DNA of 64,000 bases from Flavobacteriaceae bacterium (GCA_029248885.1 JAQWIL010000037.1:1-64000), one strand, 5' to 3'; positions 13,755-22,906 are shown, counted from the first letter of the stretch. Numbers and translations are program-made. The notes: a model not told the origin generated them from the sequence alone.

Positions 13755-16187
13755 TCAATAACTGAATTTGATTTGCAAGAGCACGTTGCGACCTTGTTCG
13801 TCTGCATAATATCGCAATCGGTTGAGGTAATTTCTATATGAACTGTTCAATAGGTTATCAATCGAAAGTGAAATATTGACTTTGGATGATAAAAATGAAT
13901 AAGATCCCCATCGAAGGTCAGCCCCAATCAGGCTATAGCTTGATGGTGGAGTGCTGATGTCAATCGTTTTGGTGATGTATTGCCCATCTTCTACAATATC
14001 CGTCTCAAAGTTGTGATCTGGATATTGGTTTTGACGAAACACATGTTTTGCGTTGAGCTCAAAAGAAAACTTTTCCCAACGAGCAGGCGAAACAAGTATA
14101 CTGTTGTGAAGACTAAACGGAGGGATATTGATAAGAGGTTGACCGGTACTTATGTCCTTTGCGGCAATCCATGAGGTGTTGTTTTTTAGGAAGATACCTT
14201 TTGTAGGCGCGTAAGACAAATCCACATCAACACCTTTGAATGTTGCATCGATTGCTCTAAACTCCCAAACTGGAAATGCGCCCCGAATAGTCAATTCTGC
14301 ACCAATAGGTTCAATAATGATATAGTTTTTGCCGATGTTTAGGTAAGGACTGATATTGAATTGAAAATCACCACTTGCTTTGGAATAATCCAACACCAAT
14401 TTATGATTGGTTTCTTTGGAGAGAAAAGGATTGCCATATTCGATGGTGGCCAGTGAGTGGTGTAAGCCATCACTAAACATTTCGGCAATATCGGGTGCCC
14501 GTTGGGACAAACTGTAATTGAACCCAATATCTTGTGAATTAGAAAGATCATAACGCAATCCCCCTTGTAAGGAGAACGTATTGAAAAAGAGTCTCCTCCG
14601 AATCAACCTTTGGTTAAGCAGTTCTTTGGTTACGTATTTCCCCAAACTCTGTTCGTAATTTTCAAGATTCCATCTCGATAGCTTATAGTATTTTTGCACC
14701 TCATTGTTGGTGTGCTCATAGCGCGTTCCAAATCCAATCGTAAAACGATCGGAATTTACAACGGCTGTCAGAAAGCCACCTGTTTTAAACTTGATATAGT
14801 CGGGAATCAATCGCTTTACACCCGTATCTGGATTGGAATAATTGTCTTGAACTTGCGCAAACACCCCCGATTTGAATGCGGCTAGACCTTGAGTCCAGTC
14901 ATAGTGAACTTGTGCGCTGTGCGTATTTAAATACAAATCGATAGACGGTTTGTATTTGTTTTCACCCCGACGGACGTCAAACTCTTTTCGATTGTTTCTT
15001 TGCCAACCGTATTGTACTCCCCATTTATGGTTTGAAGAGGTCGTTTTTCGATATGTAAGGGTAGTGGTCAAATGATTGTTGGTTTGCTTTGGTACATTGA
15101 TGTCGTGGCTGAATGGAAGAATCACTCTTGGAGTACTCAATGAAATGGACTGGTACAGGTCTCGGACACTCCCAACATGAGAGCTGCGCAAAATCCCAAC
15201 CTCATTGTTGAAAACACTCGCATAGAGTTTCCACTCGCTATTTGAGTTATGCTTTCCGACTGTTAGCGAGAGATTGTTTTCGTTTAAAGCGGTATTGGTC
15301 AAAACATAATCCGGGGCTACGCTATCTCCATAATTTTTATAGGTGCCTTGGGCTTTGAGATAAAGCCCGTTTTCATAAGACCTTGTCAAAGAACTCAATA
15401 GGTTTATTCCTTTATTGTTGTGATTCCCTTGCAAGATGGTTTTGCCATAGAGCGAGTCAATGGCCATGGGTATAGTAGATTCTAAGATTACGAGTCCACC
15501 AGGGTTGTCTCCAGTGTATTGAAGTGTTGAAACCCCTTTTACGACTTGAACGTTGTCAAAAGCATTGACATCAACGCTTGGCGCATGGTCTTGACCCCAC
15601 TGTTGATTTTCCAATACCGTTTGGTCATAGACAACCCCCACACGACTACCAAACATGCCATGAATGATGGGCTTTGCGAGTCCGCTTCCTGTGGAAAGGG
15701 TGTTCACCCCACTAAATTGCGCAATGGCTTTTGCCAAACCATACCCACTATGTCGCTCTTTTTGGATTTCGCTTAGCGCAACCACCTTTGCGGTGGGCGA
15801 GACAGTATTTGTCTTTTCTTCTTCCAAAACCACCTCATCGAGCATCTCGATATGGTGATCCATATAAAATATTTGGTAAGTGGAAGATGCAAGATCAATG
15901 ACCTCAATCCGCTTTTTACAATTTAAATGCGAAATAACAAGGGTGATTTTTTCTGCACAGAGGTTGTTGAGCACAAAAGAGCCATCCTTCGAACTAACCG
16001 CATTTTGATTGGTTGACTGAACTTGAATAACAGCAGCTTCGAGAGGAGCATTGTCATATATGCTCAAAACCTGACCTTCAAGAATGAGCTTGCAATCTTG
16101 AGAATACAAAAAACAAGTAGCCAATAATAGTATGCTATTGGCTACTGTCTTGAATGATGTGAAGCGATTATTGACTTGCAATTTCAT
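13755..16187 (-). CDS. TonB-dependent outer-membrane receptor, ZnuD-like
   Basis: An 810-residue outer-membrane transporter. A signal peptide (to about residue 30, followed by Gln) leads into a carboxypeptidase-regulatory-like domain (about 33-115), a plug domain (about 135-240) and a 22-strand-type barrel ending in an aromatic residue (KFSY). The plug contains WGQDHAPSVDVNAFDNVQVVKG; a DH-x-x-x-VD motif in this place is typical of ZnuD-type zinc receptors, as I recall the family. A metal substrate is also suggested by the two His-rich exported proteins encoded just upstream on the same strand. Copper or cobalt cannot be excluded. I chose the ATG at 16187 over the GTG one codon earlier. Confidence 0.88.
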   Translation of the reverse strand: MKLQVNNRFTSFKTVANSILLLATCFLYSQDCKLILEGQVLSIYDNAPLEAAVIQVQSTNQNAVSSKDGSFVLNNLCAEKITLVISHLNCKKRIEVIDLASSTYQIFYMDHHIEMLDEVVLEEEKTNTVSPTAKVVALSEIQKERHSGYGLAKAIAQFSGVNTLSTGSGLAKPIIHGMFGSRVGVVYDQTVLENQQWGQDHAPSVDVNAFDNVQVVKGVSTLQYTGDNPGGLVILESTIPMAIDSLYGKTILQGNHNNKGINLLSSLTRSYENGLYLKAQGTYKNYGDSVAPDYVLTNTALNENNLSLTVGKHNSNSEWKLYASVFNNEVGILRSSHVGSVRDLYQSISLSTPRVILPFSHDINVPKQTNNHLTTTLTYRKTTSSNHKWGVQYGWQRNNRKEFDVRRGENKYKPSIDLYLNTHSAQVHYDWTQGLAAFKSGVFAQVQDNYSNPDTGVKRLIPDYIKFKTGGFLTAVVNSDRFTIGFGTRYEHTNNEVQKYYKLSRWNLENYEQSLGKYVTKELLNQRLIRRRLFFNTFSLQGGLRYDLSNSQDIGFNYSLSQRAPDIAEMFSDGLHHSLATIEYGNPFLSKETNHKLVLDYSKASGDFQFNISPYLNIGKNYIIIEPIGAELTIRGAFPVWEFRAIDATFKGVDVDLSYAPTKGIFLKNNTSWIAAKDISTGQPLINIPPFSLHNSILVSPARWEKFSFELNAKHVFRQNQYPDHNFETDIVEDGQYITKTIDISTPPSSYSLIGADLRWGSYSFLSSKVNISLSIDNLLNSSYRNYLNRLRYYADEQGRNVLLQIKFSY

Positions 16188-16228
16188 CACCTTAAAGGTA
16201 GTGTGAATAATAGAATTGAAATTGAAGA

Positions 16229-16846
16229 TTATTCAATGTGTACCTCAAATTCAGCGATGACATCGTCCTCACCACCAAAATCATTACGAACTGTACCTTC
16301 TTTAGATTGAGGTTCGTGGATTAAATAGAGTTTGATGTCACCAGTTTCTTGACCTGTTGTTGTCCAAGTCGTATTTAGGTTGATTTTAAATCCATTGGTG
16401 TCTATCACATCATCATCATTAGATGCAATGGTCAAATTGTTTAATCCGACGAATTCATAAAATATGAGGTGTACATCTTTTTCCTCAATAATTTCAGCAG
16501 TGATATCTTCTCCTTCTTCCTCATGATCCCCGTCGTGGTCATGATCATGAGTATCGTCCTCTTCGCCAGTGTCATAAAATTCAGCTTCAACAGAGTAGGT
16601 GGAATTTGCCGCTAGTTCGATATGATTTTCGTGATTATGATCATCAGCAGCAGCATGATTTTCATCAGCGTGATCTAGTTCCCACTCCACTTCAAAAGTA
16701 TCGGTTCTGTCTGCAATGTTCGTAAAATGAAGGGCAACTTTATTGATTTCGTGCTCGTGAATTTCTTCAGGATCATCTTTTGAACATGAAACGGTCAATA
16801 GGATTGAGGCAATAAAAAGGGCTTGTAATTTAATTTGTTTAAACAT
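16229..16846 (-). CDS. His/Asp/Glu-rich surface lipoprotein, probable metal binder
   Basis: A 205-residue lipoprotein: the signal peptide ends in TVSC with acylated Cys21, followed by Ser-Lys-Asp-Asp. Lys followed by two acidic residues right after the Cys is the lipoprotein surface-export signal described in Capnocytophaga, so the protein is probably exposed on the outside of the cell. Three His-rich clusters are visible: HEHE near residue 30, a DHADENH...DHNHENH run near residues 58-75, and THDHDHDGDHEEE near residues 96-110. Between them is a beta-rich domain. A role in collecting zinc or a similar cation for the adjacent TonB receptor is inferred. It lies 41 nt upstream of the receptor gene on the same strand. 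Confidence 0.85.
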   Translation of the reverse strand: MFKQIKLQALFIASILLTVSCSKDDPEEIHEHEINKVALHFTNIADRTDTFEVEWELDHADENHAAADDHNHENHIELAANSTYSVEAEFYDTGEEDDTHDHDHDGDHEEEGEDITAEIIEEKDVHLIFYEFVGLNNLTIASNDDDVIDTNGFKINLNTTWTTTGQETGDIKLYLIHEPQSKEGTVRNDFGGEDDVIAEFEVHIE

Positions 16847-16880
16847 GATATAAATTTTAGATTTTAATATATAAGGGTTG

Positions 16881-16900
16881 GCTTTCCAACAAAGGAAAGC
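16881..16900. repeat. Perfect 7-bp inverted repeat before the His-rich lipoprotein gene
   Basis: GCTTTCC (16881-16887) and GGAAAGC (16894-16900) with a 6-nt spacer, in the 71-nt gap between the small His-rich gene and the lipoprotein gene. No T run follows on the minus strand, so a terminator is unlikely. It could be an operator (for example for a Fur/Zur-type regulator) or an mRNA hairpin. Confidence 0.4.
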
Positions 16901-16917
16901 AGTAAAAACAGAGTTAT

Positions 16918-17211
16918 TTACATTGTTGGCGGACCTCTTAAAAATCTAAAATGTAAATCGGAGTTGTTGTAGAGAACGTTGTATGAACTGTACGCAATCA
17001 GTGGGGAGGGGCTAAGCCACTTAACCTCGTGACTTTGAACATGGAAGGTGTTGCTAAACACAAAGTCATCAAGGAAACAGTGCTCTTCCTTTTGATGAAA
17101 ATGCACAACGGTTTCCTCACACTCCTCATGCTCATGGTGAGATAGCTCATGCGCATAGACCGCCAAAGTTGGCAGAAAAATACTGAGTGTGAAAATAAGC
17201 CGCAGAAGCAT
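16918..17211 (-). CDS. Small His-rich exported protein
   Basis: A 97-residue protein with a signal peptide (about residues 1-20, ending VYA) directly followed by HELSHHEHEECEE and, a little later, HFHQKEEHC. The remainder has no motif I know. The N-terminal His/Glu/Cys cluster suggests metal binding. I chose the ATG at 17211 because it opens a proper signal peptide; a longer GTG version from 17319 would overlap the DUF6787 gene. It starts 7 nt after that gene's stop and precedes the His-rich lipoprotein and TonB receptor, so it probably belongs to the same metal-related set. Confidence 0.75.
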   Translation of the reverse strand: MLLRLIFTLSIFLPTLAVYAHELSHHEHEECEETVVHFHQKEEHCFLDDFVFSNTFHVQSHEVKWLSPSPLIAYSSYNVLYNNSDLHFRFLRGPPTM

Positions 17212-17218
17212 CAAACGA

Positions 17219-17533
17219 TTATTTGTTTTTGTCCAATTTATGAATGGGTAAACCCATACGAGACAACATTTTCTTTTCAAAGTTCCAAAAAAATTGGAAC
17301 TCTCCAAATAAAAAGCCACAAACTACCAAAATCACTTGATAAATTGGGAAAATCAATAGGATACGGATCGGCCAGTATAGCCATAGATTTGTATTTTCTG
17401 GGGTAAGCCCAAGCCAATGGGTGAGAGGTTCGGCAAGCAGAGCCGACACACTGCCTGTGATGCCAAAGACAACGAAAATAATCAACAAGTGGAAGTTGGA
17501 GCGAATCCCCCAACGTTGCTTTAATTTTTTCAT
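17219..17533 (-). CDS. DUF6787 family membrane protein
   Basis: A 104-residue protein with two predicted membrane helices (about residues 15-35 and 52-77) and a C-terminal FGEFQFFWNFEKKMLSRMG block that I associate with the flavobacterial DUF6787 family. Function unknown. It begins 4 nt after the serA stop and ends 7 nt before the small His-rich gene, so it may be cotranscribed with serC-serA, a pairing that I recall only loosely from other Flavobacteriia. Confidence 0.82.
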   Translation of the reverse strand: MKKLKQRWGIRSNFHLLIIFVVFGITGSVSALLAEPLTHWLGLTPENTNLWLYWPIRILLIFPIYQVILVVCGFLFGEFQFFWNFEKKMLSRMGLPIHKLDKNK

Positions 17534-17537
17534 CAGG

Positions 17538-18500
17538 TTACCCTAAAATCGCATGGATTTGCTGTGCGAGTTCTGTGCCGATACGGTCTTGTGCTTCTTG
17601 CGTAGCTGCACCAATATGAGGCGTTAGCGATACGCTCGGATGCATCAATGCCTTCAAGGCAGGTTTTGGTTCGTTAACAAAGGTGTCCAAACCAGCAAAA
17701 CTCAACTGCCCATTATCAAGAGCATCGAGGAGTGCCTCTTCATCAATTACACCACCTCGTGCCGCATTGATCAAACCAGCCCCTTTCTTCATCATTGCCA
17801 ATTCTTTCTGTCCAATTACGGGTTTGTCTTGCGCAGGTACATGCAAGCTGATAAAATCTGACTCTTTCAGTACAGACTCGAAACTGTTCATCTCAATAGC
17901 GATATCAACCTCAGCTCCGTTACCCAATACAACCTTGACTTCTGCCTTGTCCATAAATGGGTCATGCGCAACGACATGCATGCCGACACCAAGCGCAATT
18001 TTAGCAGTTTCTTGTCCGATTCGTCCAAATCCAATCACGCCCATGGTCTTGCCACGCAATTCAGACCCGCCAGCATAATTTTTCTTTAAAACTTTAAAAT
18101 TGCTATCCCCTTCTAAGGGCATTTGCCGGTTGCTATCAAAAAGATAGCGAACACCACCGTATAAATGGGCAAAGACCAACTCTGCTACCGAAGCAGAAGA
18201 AGCTGCTGGGGTGTTGATGACATGTAAGCCCTTTTCACGAGCATAGTCCACGTCGATATTGTCCATACCAACACCACCACGGCCGATGATTTTTAAGCTA
18301 GGACAAGCATCGATCAGATCTTTTCGCACCGTTGTGGCACTGCGTACCAACAATACATCAATCTCATTGGTGTTGATGTGATTTTCCAATTGCTCCTGAG
18401 CGACATTGGTTGTGCTCACTTCATATCCATAAGACTCGAGTGCATCTACTCCAGATGCGGATATGCCGTCGTTTGCAAGTATTTTTGCCATTGTTTTCAT
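17538..18500 (-). CDS. serA: D-3-phosphoglycerate dehydrogenase, short form
   Basis: First step of serine synthesis: oxidises 3-phosphoglycerate to 3-phosphohydroxypyruvate with NAD. The 320-residue protein has the D-isomer hydroxyacid dehydrogenase layout, Rossmann motif GFGRIG (157-162), and the catalytic triad Arg248 (NAARGG), Glu277 (NEP) and His295 (TPHIGA). It has no C-terminal ACT domain, so feedback inhibition by serine through that module is absent. A second in-frame ATG at codon 4 is an equally good start. It begins directly after the serC stop codon, giving a serC-serA operon. Confidence 0.94.
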   Translation of the reverse strand: MKTMAKILANDGISASGVDALESYGYEVSTTNVAQEQLENHINTNEIDVLLVRSATTVRKDLIDACPSLKIIGRGGVGMDNIDVDYAREKGLHVINTPAASSASVAELVFAHLYGGVRYLFDSNRQMPLEGDSNFKVLKKNYAGGSELRGKTMGVIGFGRIGQETAKIALGVGMHVVAHDPFMDKAEVKVVLGNGAEVDIAIEMNSFESVLKESDFISLHVPAQDKPVIGQKELAMMKKGAGLINAARGGVIDEEALLDALDNGQLSFAGLDTFVNEPKPALKALMHPSVSLTPHIGAATQEAQDRIGTELAQQIHAILG

Positions 18501-19565
18501 TTATGCTGTTCGTTCCAATTCTTTCATAACATCCACAAGCGTCTGTACAGAAGCGAGTGGGAGTGCGTTGTACATAGAAGCACGATAGCCTCCAACAGAT
18601 CGGTGTCCATTGATACCGCTAATGAGTGCATCTGCACACATGCTGTCAAAGCGTTCTTTTAATTCTGCTTTCTCCAAAGTAAAGGTTGCATTCATCGTAC
18701 TGCGATCCTCCAGAGCTGCAAAGCCCTTGAACAATGGATTCCGATCGATCTCACCATACATCAATTCTGCTTTGGCGTTGTTTTTCGCCTCGATTGCTTT
18801 GATTCCACCAAGCTTTTGCAACCAATCCAAGGTCAGCATCGAGGTGTAAACCGCAAACACAGGTGGAGTGTTAAACATACTGTCTTTTGCGCCGTGAACG
18901 GCATAATCCAACATAGAGGGGATCTTGTGGGTCACTTTGCCAAGCACTTCTTCTTTTACGACAACAAGTGTGGTTCCCGCTGGTCCCATATTTTTTTGTG
19001 CCCCAGCATACAAAATCCCAAACTTTGAGAAATCGAGCTGTCTGGAAAAAATATCGGAACTCGAATCACTGACCAAGACCGTATCGGTTTCAGGAAGCGC
19101 TTTTATCTGGGTTCCAAAAATGGTGTTGTTGGTCGTGATGTGTAGGTAGTCCGCATCTGCTGGAACAGCGTATTCTTTCGGGATATAATTGAAATTGGCA
19201 TCTGCTGACGAGGCGACCTCAACGACCTCACCCAATAGCTTTGCCTCTTTAATGGCTTTTGTTGACCAGGTTCCTGTATTGAGATAGGCTCCTTTGTTTT
19301 CCAATAAATTGTAAGCAGTAGCCAAAAACTGGGTACTGGCGCCGCCTTGTAGAAAAAGGGCTTTGTACCCTTTGTCAGTCAATCCCAACAGTTCTAAGGC
19401 GAGTGCACAGGCCTTATCCATAATCTCGATAAAGGCAGCACTGCGGTGTGAAATTTCGATGAGTGATAATCCGGATCCGTCTAATTCCTGAACGGCTTGG
19501 GCAGCTTGTTGCATAACCTCATCTGGGAGTATGCAAGGACCTGCACTGAAATTGTGTTTTTTCAT
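18501..19565 (-). CDS. serC: Phosphoserine aminotransferase
   Basis: Second step of serine synthesis (and a step of vitamin B6 synthesis): PLP-dependent transamination of 3-phosphohydroxypyruvate with glutamate. The 354-residue protein starts MKKHNFSAGPCILPDEV, the standard N terminus, and has the PLP lysine in GAQKNMGPAG plus the C-terminal GINGHRSVGGYRASMYNA. The ATG at 19565 is chosen over an in-frame start at 19592 on this basis. A weak -7 candidate, TTTCTTTG (7/8 match), lies about 12 nt upstream. The third serine enzyme, a phosphatase, is not in the window. Confidence 0.96.
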   Translation of the reverse strand: MKKHNFSAGPCILPDEVMQQAAQAVQELDGSGLSLIEISHRSAAFIEIMDKACALALELLGLTDKGYKALFLQGGASTQFLATAYNLLENKGAYLNTGTWSTKAIKEAKLLGEVVEVASSADANFNYIPKEYAVPADADYLHITTNNTIFGTQIKALPETDTVLVSDSSSDIFSRQLDFSKFGILYAGAQKNMGPAGTTLVVVKEEVLGKVTHKIPSMLDYAVHGAKDSMFNTPPVFAVYTSMLTLDWLQKLGGIKAIEAKNNAKAELMYGEIDRNPLFKGFAALEDRSTMNATFTLEKAELKERFDSMCADALISGINGHRSVGGYRASMYNALPLASVQTLVDVMKELERTA

Positions 19566-19633
19566 AGCTGAAAATTCTGTGCAAAGAAACAAAATCAGTT
19601 TCGCTTCTTTTTACTTTACCGTTAATTTTTTCT

Positions 19634-20680
19634 TCAATTTTTTAACAACAAATCCATGGTGTCGACATTGTCGGCATAGTCATGGAGTTGTGGATACTGT
19701 GCTTGCCCAAAAAAAACATGGTTGTTCTCATCACTAGACGATACCACACATTGAATGTCTTCTCGATTGGCAGCGATGGCTTGTTCCACTTCAGTTTGGT
19801 TGTCGTAATGGTTGTAATACAAGCATGCGATCGGTGACGAGATACGATTATCTTCTTTGAGAATCAGAAATCCATTGTCGAGTAAGGGCTCTTGATTCAT
19901 CAAGAAAATGACTTTGTTGTAATCATAGTTATTTGCATAACCATTGTGATTGATGATGTCTTTGTACTTGTATAAGGCACCAAATAAGATGTCAAAATCA
20001 TAGTCTTTTGGCACCCATATTTTGGAAACACTACGACAACCCAATCCAAAATACAGACAGATGTCGTCAGCCAGTCCAGCGAGTTGCTCATCGGTTTCAT
20101 CGCCTGTGAGTACCGCAACACTGTTGCGGTTTTTTCGAATGATGTGTGGAATATCTTTAAAATAATAGGAGAAATAACGACTGCTGTTGTTGCTTCCTGT
20201 CGCAATGACCTTGTCAACAGATCCGAGTTGATCACTCACAAATTGCACTCGTTCATTGATTTCGGGAAATTTTGATTGGAGAATGTCAATTAATGCAGGA
20301 ATTAAGATCTTGTCTTTGGAGGACAGTTTGATAACGGCACGATGTCCGCTGAGCAACACACAAACCACGTCGTGAAAACCAACCAAGGGCAAATTGCCAG
20401 CCAAGACAAGTCCAACGGTTTGATTGCTCCATTTCGCAGTAGGGTAGGCCGACAGCCAGCTGCTTATGGTCTCGTGACGCAAAACCTCACCCCAGTTGCG
20501 AAAAGCGGAATGAACATTTGCCTCTGTAAACCAAGCATTCTGAATACGAGCTGCATCTACTGTTTCGTTTAAAGCGCGAGTTGCTTTGGATTTCACATGA
20601 TTTCGGAGTTGCTCACCCAAGTGATGAAAAGCTTCAATCAAGGAATGAATTTTATCTTTAGACTTGTCGGAGTTCTTCAT
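19634..20680 (-). CDS. Acyl-CoA reductase, LuxC family
   Basis: A 348-residue aldehyde-dehydrogenase-superfamily protein of the LuxC type, which reduces acyl-CoA or acyl esters to aldehydes. Recognisable blocks are [23 protein letters not shown], the SSKDKIL nucleotide-site region, and [13 protein letters not shown] with the probable catalytic Cys. Such stand-alone LuxC proteins are common in Bacteroidota without luciferase genes, and none is present here; substrate unknown. The ATG at 20680 lies just past a divergent promoter shared with the ferredoxin gene. It ends about 70 nt upstream of the serC start on the same strand. Confidence 0.88.
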   Translation of the reverse strand: MKNSDKSKDKIHSLIEAFHHLGEQLRNHVKSKATRALNETVDAARIQNAWFTEANVHSAFRNWGEVLRHETISSWLSAYPTAKWSNQTVGLVLAGNLPLVGFHDVVCVLLSGHRAVIKLSSKDKILIPALIDILQSKFPEINERVQFVSDQLGSVDKVIATGSNNSSRYFSYYFKDIPHIIRKNRNSVAVLTGDETDEQLAGLADDICLYFGLGCRSVSKIWVPKDYDFDILFGALYKYKDIINHNGYANNYDYNKVIFLMNQEPLLDNGFLILKEDNRISSPIACLYYNHYDNQTEVEQAIAANREDIQCVVSSSDENNHVFFGQAQYPQLHDYADNVDTMDLLLKN

Positions 20681-20702
20681 AGCGCGTACTTTTGCAAAGC
20701 TA
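20664..20702. promoter_or_regulatory. Bidirectional promoter with abutting -7 boxes (luxC-like / ferredoxin)
   Basis: Plus strand: TTG at 20664-20666, 20-nt spacer, TACTTTTG at 20687-20694. Minus strand: TAGCTTTG at 20702-20695. The two exact TAnnTTTG boxes touch tail to tail, forming TACTTTTGCAAAGCTA. The plus promoter's -33 element lies inside the luxC-like coding region. The two polymerase footprints overlap fully, so the two directions should compete. Confidence 0.72.
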
Positions 20703-20713
20703 AACAATTTAGA

Positions 20714-21067
20714 ATGGCAATTATCATCACAGACGAATGCATCAACTGCGGGGCTTGCGAGCCAGAATGCCCAAACACAGCCATATATGAAGGGGCCTTT
20801 GATTGGACATATGCTGACGGAACAAGTTTGGCAGGAGATGTGGTATTACCCAATGGAAAAGCGGTGAATGCGAATGAAGCACAAGAGCCTATTTCAGATG
20901 AGGTATATTTTATCGCTCCCGATAAGTGCACAGAGTGTAAGGGTTTTCACGATGAACCCCAATGTGCAGCCGTTTGTCCAGTTGATTGTTGTGTGCCCGA
21001 CGAAGATCATGTAGAATCAGAAGAAACCTTGCTGGGCAAGCAACGTTTTATGCACCCTGAAGGATAA
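20714..21067 (+). CDS. Ferredoxin with two 4Fe-4S motifs
   Basis: A 117-residue cytoplasmic electron carrier. The first cluster motif is [12 protein letters not shown] (Cys9, 12, 15, 19). The second, starting at Cys72, has a longer spacing (C-x2-C-x8-C-x3-C, ending [10 protein letters not shown]), as in the Alvin/2[4Fe-4S] type. I chose the ATG at 20714 because the family begins [14 protein letters not shown]; an upstream in-frame extension to 20597 would overlap luxC antisense. The bidirectional promoter ends 19 nt upstream. The ychF gene begins 3 nt after the stop, so these two are likely one transcript. Confidence 0.94.
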   Translation: MAIIITDECINCGACEPECPNTAIYEGAFDWTYADGTSLAGDVVLPNGKAVNANEAQEPISDEVYFIAPDKCTECKGFHDEPQCAAVCPVDCCVPDEDHVESEETLLGKQRFMHPEG

Positions 21068-21070
21068 TTT

Positions 21071-22165
21071 ATGAAAGCAGGAATCGTTGGTCTTCCCAAT
21101 GTGGGTAAATCCACTTTATTTAATTGTCTATCAAACGCCAAAGCGCAAAGTGCCAACTTTCCGTTTTGTACCATTGAGCCAAACATTGGTGTAGTTAATG
21201 TCCCCGATCCACGTTTGGAACGCCTAGAATCTCTGGTTCAACCAGAAAAAGTTGTTCCTGCCACTGTGGAGATTGTCGATATCGCTGGACTTGTTCGTGG
21301 AGCGAGTAAAGGGGAGGGGCTCGGCAATCAGTTTCTGAGTAACATTCGTGAAACCGATGCGATTCTACATGTCTTACGCTGTTTTGATAATGATAACATT
21401 GTGCATGTCGATGGGTCTGTCGACCCGATTCGAGATAAAGAAACAATTGACTTGGAACTCCAACTCAAAGATTTGGAGACTGTTGAAAAACGCTTGGAGA
21501 AAGTAAGTCGTGCAGCTCGAACCGGTAACAAAGAAGCCATCAAAGAGCAAGAGGTTCTAAACAAATTGCAACAGGGACTTTCTGCAGCGACTTCAGTTCG
21601 TGCCTTATCGATTTCTGATGATGATCGTTTGACCTATGTAAAGACCATGCAATTACTGACCGACAAACCGGTGCTTTATCTCTGTAACGTTGATGAGTCC
21701 TCTGCAGTCAATGGGAATGCCTATGTGGATCAAGTTCGACAAGTTGCAGAATCAGAACAGGCCGATGTTCTTGTACTCGCAGTTTCGACAGAAGCGGATA
21801 TCAATGAACTCGACACTTACGAAGAACGTCAGTTGTTTTTAGATGATATGGGCTTGTCCGAACCCGGTGCAGCAAAACTCATTCGTGCCGCCTATGCCAT
21901 GCTGAATTTGCATACTTATTTTACTGCAGGTCAAAAAGAAGTTAGAGCGTGGACGGTACCTCAGGGGTCAACAGCTCCTCAGGCGGCTGGGGTTATACAC
22001 ACCGATTTTGAAAAGGGTTTTATTCGGGCAGAAGTGATTTCTTATGCAGATTATGACAATTATGCCTCTGAAGCCAAGGTCAAAGAAGCGGGCAAAATGC
22101 GCGTGGAAGGCAAAGACTATGTCGTAAAAGACGGAGATGTGATGCATTTCCGCTTTAATGTGTGA
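21071..22165 (+). CDS. ychF: Redox-regulated ATPase YchF (Obg/OLA1 family)
   Basis: A 364-residue P-loop NTPase that prefers ATP to GTP, binds ribosomes and is linked to oxidative-stress control and translation. Walker A GLPNVGKST lies at residues 6-14, switch region DIAGLVRGASKGEGLGNQFL follows near residues 66-85, and the C-terminal TGS-like domain ends with the family signature GKMRVEGKDYVVKDGDVMHF. Full length. It follows the ferredoxin gene by 3 nt. The 3' end lies 6 nt from a convergent nitroreductase gene. Confidence 0.97.
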   Translation: MKAGIVGLPNVGKSTLFNCLSNAKAQSANFPFCTIEPNIGVVNVPDPRLERLESLVQPEKVVPATVEIVDIAGLVRGASKGEGLGNQFLSNIRETDAILHVLRCFDNDNIVHVDGSVDPIRDKETIDLELQLKDLETVEKRLEKVSRAARTGNKEAIKEQEVLNKLQQGLSAATSVRALSISDDDRLTYVKTMQLLTDKPVLYLCNVDESSAVNGNAYVDQVRQVAESEQADVLVLAVSTEADINELDTYEERQLFLDDMGLSEPGAAKLIRAAYAMLNLHTYFTAGQKEVRAWTVPQGSTAPQAAGVIHTDFEKGFIRAEVISYADYDNYASEAKVKEAGKMRVEGKDYVVKDGDVMHFRFNV

Positions 22166-22171
22166 TTGGCG

Positions 22172-22906
22172 CTATACTTTTCTATACACCTCTTCAAATG
22201 GAATCCGAAAGCGTTTTCCATACACGCCCTTGGGGTCACGAATCCCACAACCGATCACCATATTGATTTCGGCTTTTCGGCCAATTCCCAACGCACGCTT
22301 TACCCGTAAACTATCATGCCCTTCCATCGGACAAGTGTCATAGCCAATCGCTGCCATGGCAATCATAAAGTTTTGTGCGGCTAGGCCTGCGCTTTTTTGA
22401 GCGACGACCCGCAAATCACTTCTTCGATTTTGGCGATACATCGGTCGGAATAAGCCCACGAACTGCGAAAAAAGAAATACAATCCACCCTTTAATCCCAA
22501 AAAATGTACTGTAAAGCGTAGGAATCAGTTTTCCATAATAGTTGAGTGCCATTTTTTTTCGAGCAGGACTAAACGAATTGGCAGTTTGAAACGCATTCGA
22601 TAGGTAAGTGTAATTGGCCTTGGCACGACTTCGCCAAAGGTCACGTCGGGCGACAACCACAACCAATTGGTTAGCGGTTTTTGCAGCACTTTGGTTAAAA
22701 CACGCTTTGGCAATTTCTCTACACTTTTCTTTGTCTGTGACATGATAAAACTCCCATAATTGCAAGTTGCTACTCGTAGGAGCGAGCGTAGCCTGTTGAA
22801 TACAATCTTTCACTTTATTATCATCTAGAGCTTCATCGGTATATGCCCGCACAGACCGCCGATAAGCAATCGCTTCCCGAACGGTTTTCTCTTTTATCCC
22901 AGCCAT
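22172..22906 (-). CDS. Nitroreductase-family flavoprotein
   Basis: A 244-residue FMN-dependent NAD(P)H oxidoreductase. The FMN-binding start YRRSVRAYTDEALDDNKV, the APTSSNLQLWEFYHV block and the C-terminal AAQNFMIAMAAIGYDTCPMEG plus VIGCGIRDP are typical. The central part (about residues 110-165) is longer than in the minimal family and hydrophobic (WIVFLFSQFVGLF), perhaps a lid. I chose the ATG at 22906, which overlaps the aldehyde dehydrogenase stop by 13 nt; a longer start at 22975 would overlap it by 82 nt. Cotranscribed with that gene; substrate unknown. Confidence 0.88.
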   Translation of the reverse strand: MAGIKEKTVREAIAYRRSVRAYTDEALDDNKVKDCIQQATLAPTSSNLQLWEFYHVTDKEKCREIAKACFNQSAAKTANQLVVVVARRDLWRSRAKANYTYLSNAFQTANSFSPARKKMALNYYGKLIPTLYSTFFGIKGWIVFLFSQFVGLFRPMYRQNRRSDLRVVAQKSAGLAAQNFMIAMAAIGYDTCPMEGHDSLRVKRALGIGRKAEINMVIGCGIRDPKGVYGKRFRIPFEEVYRKV

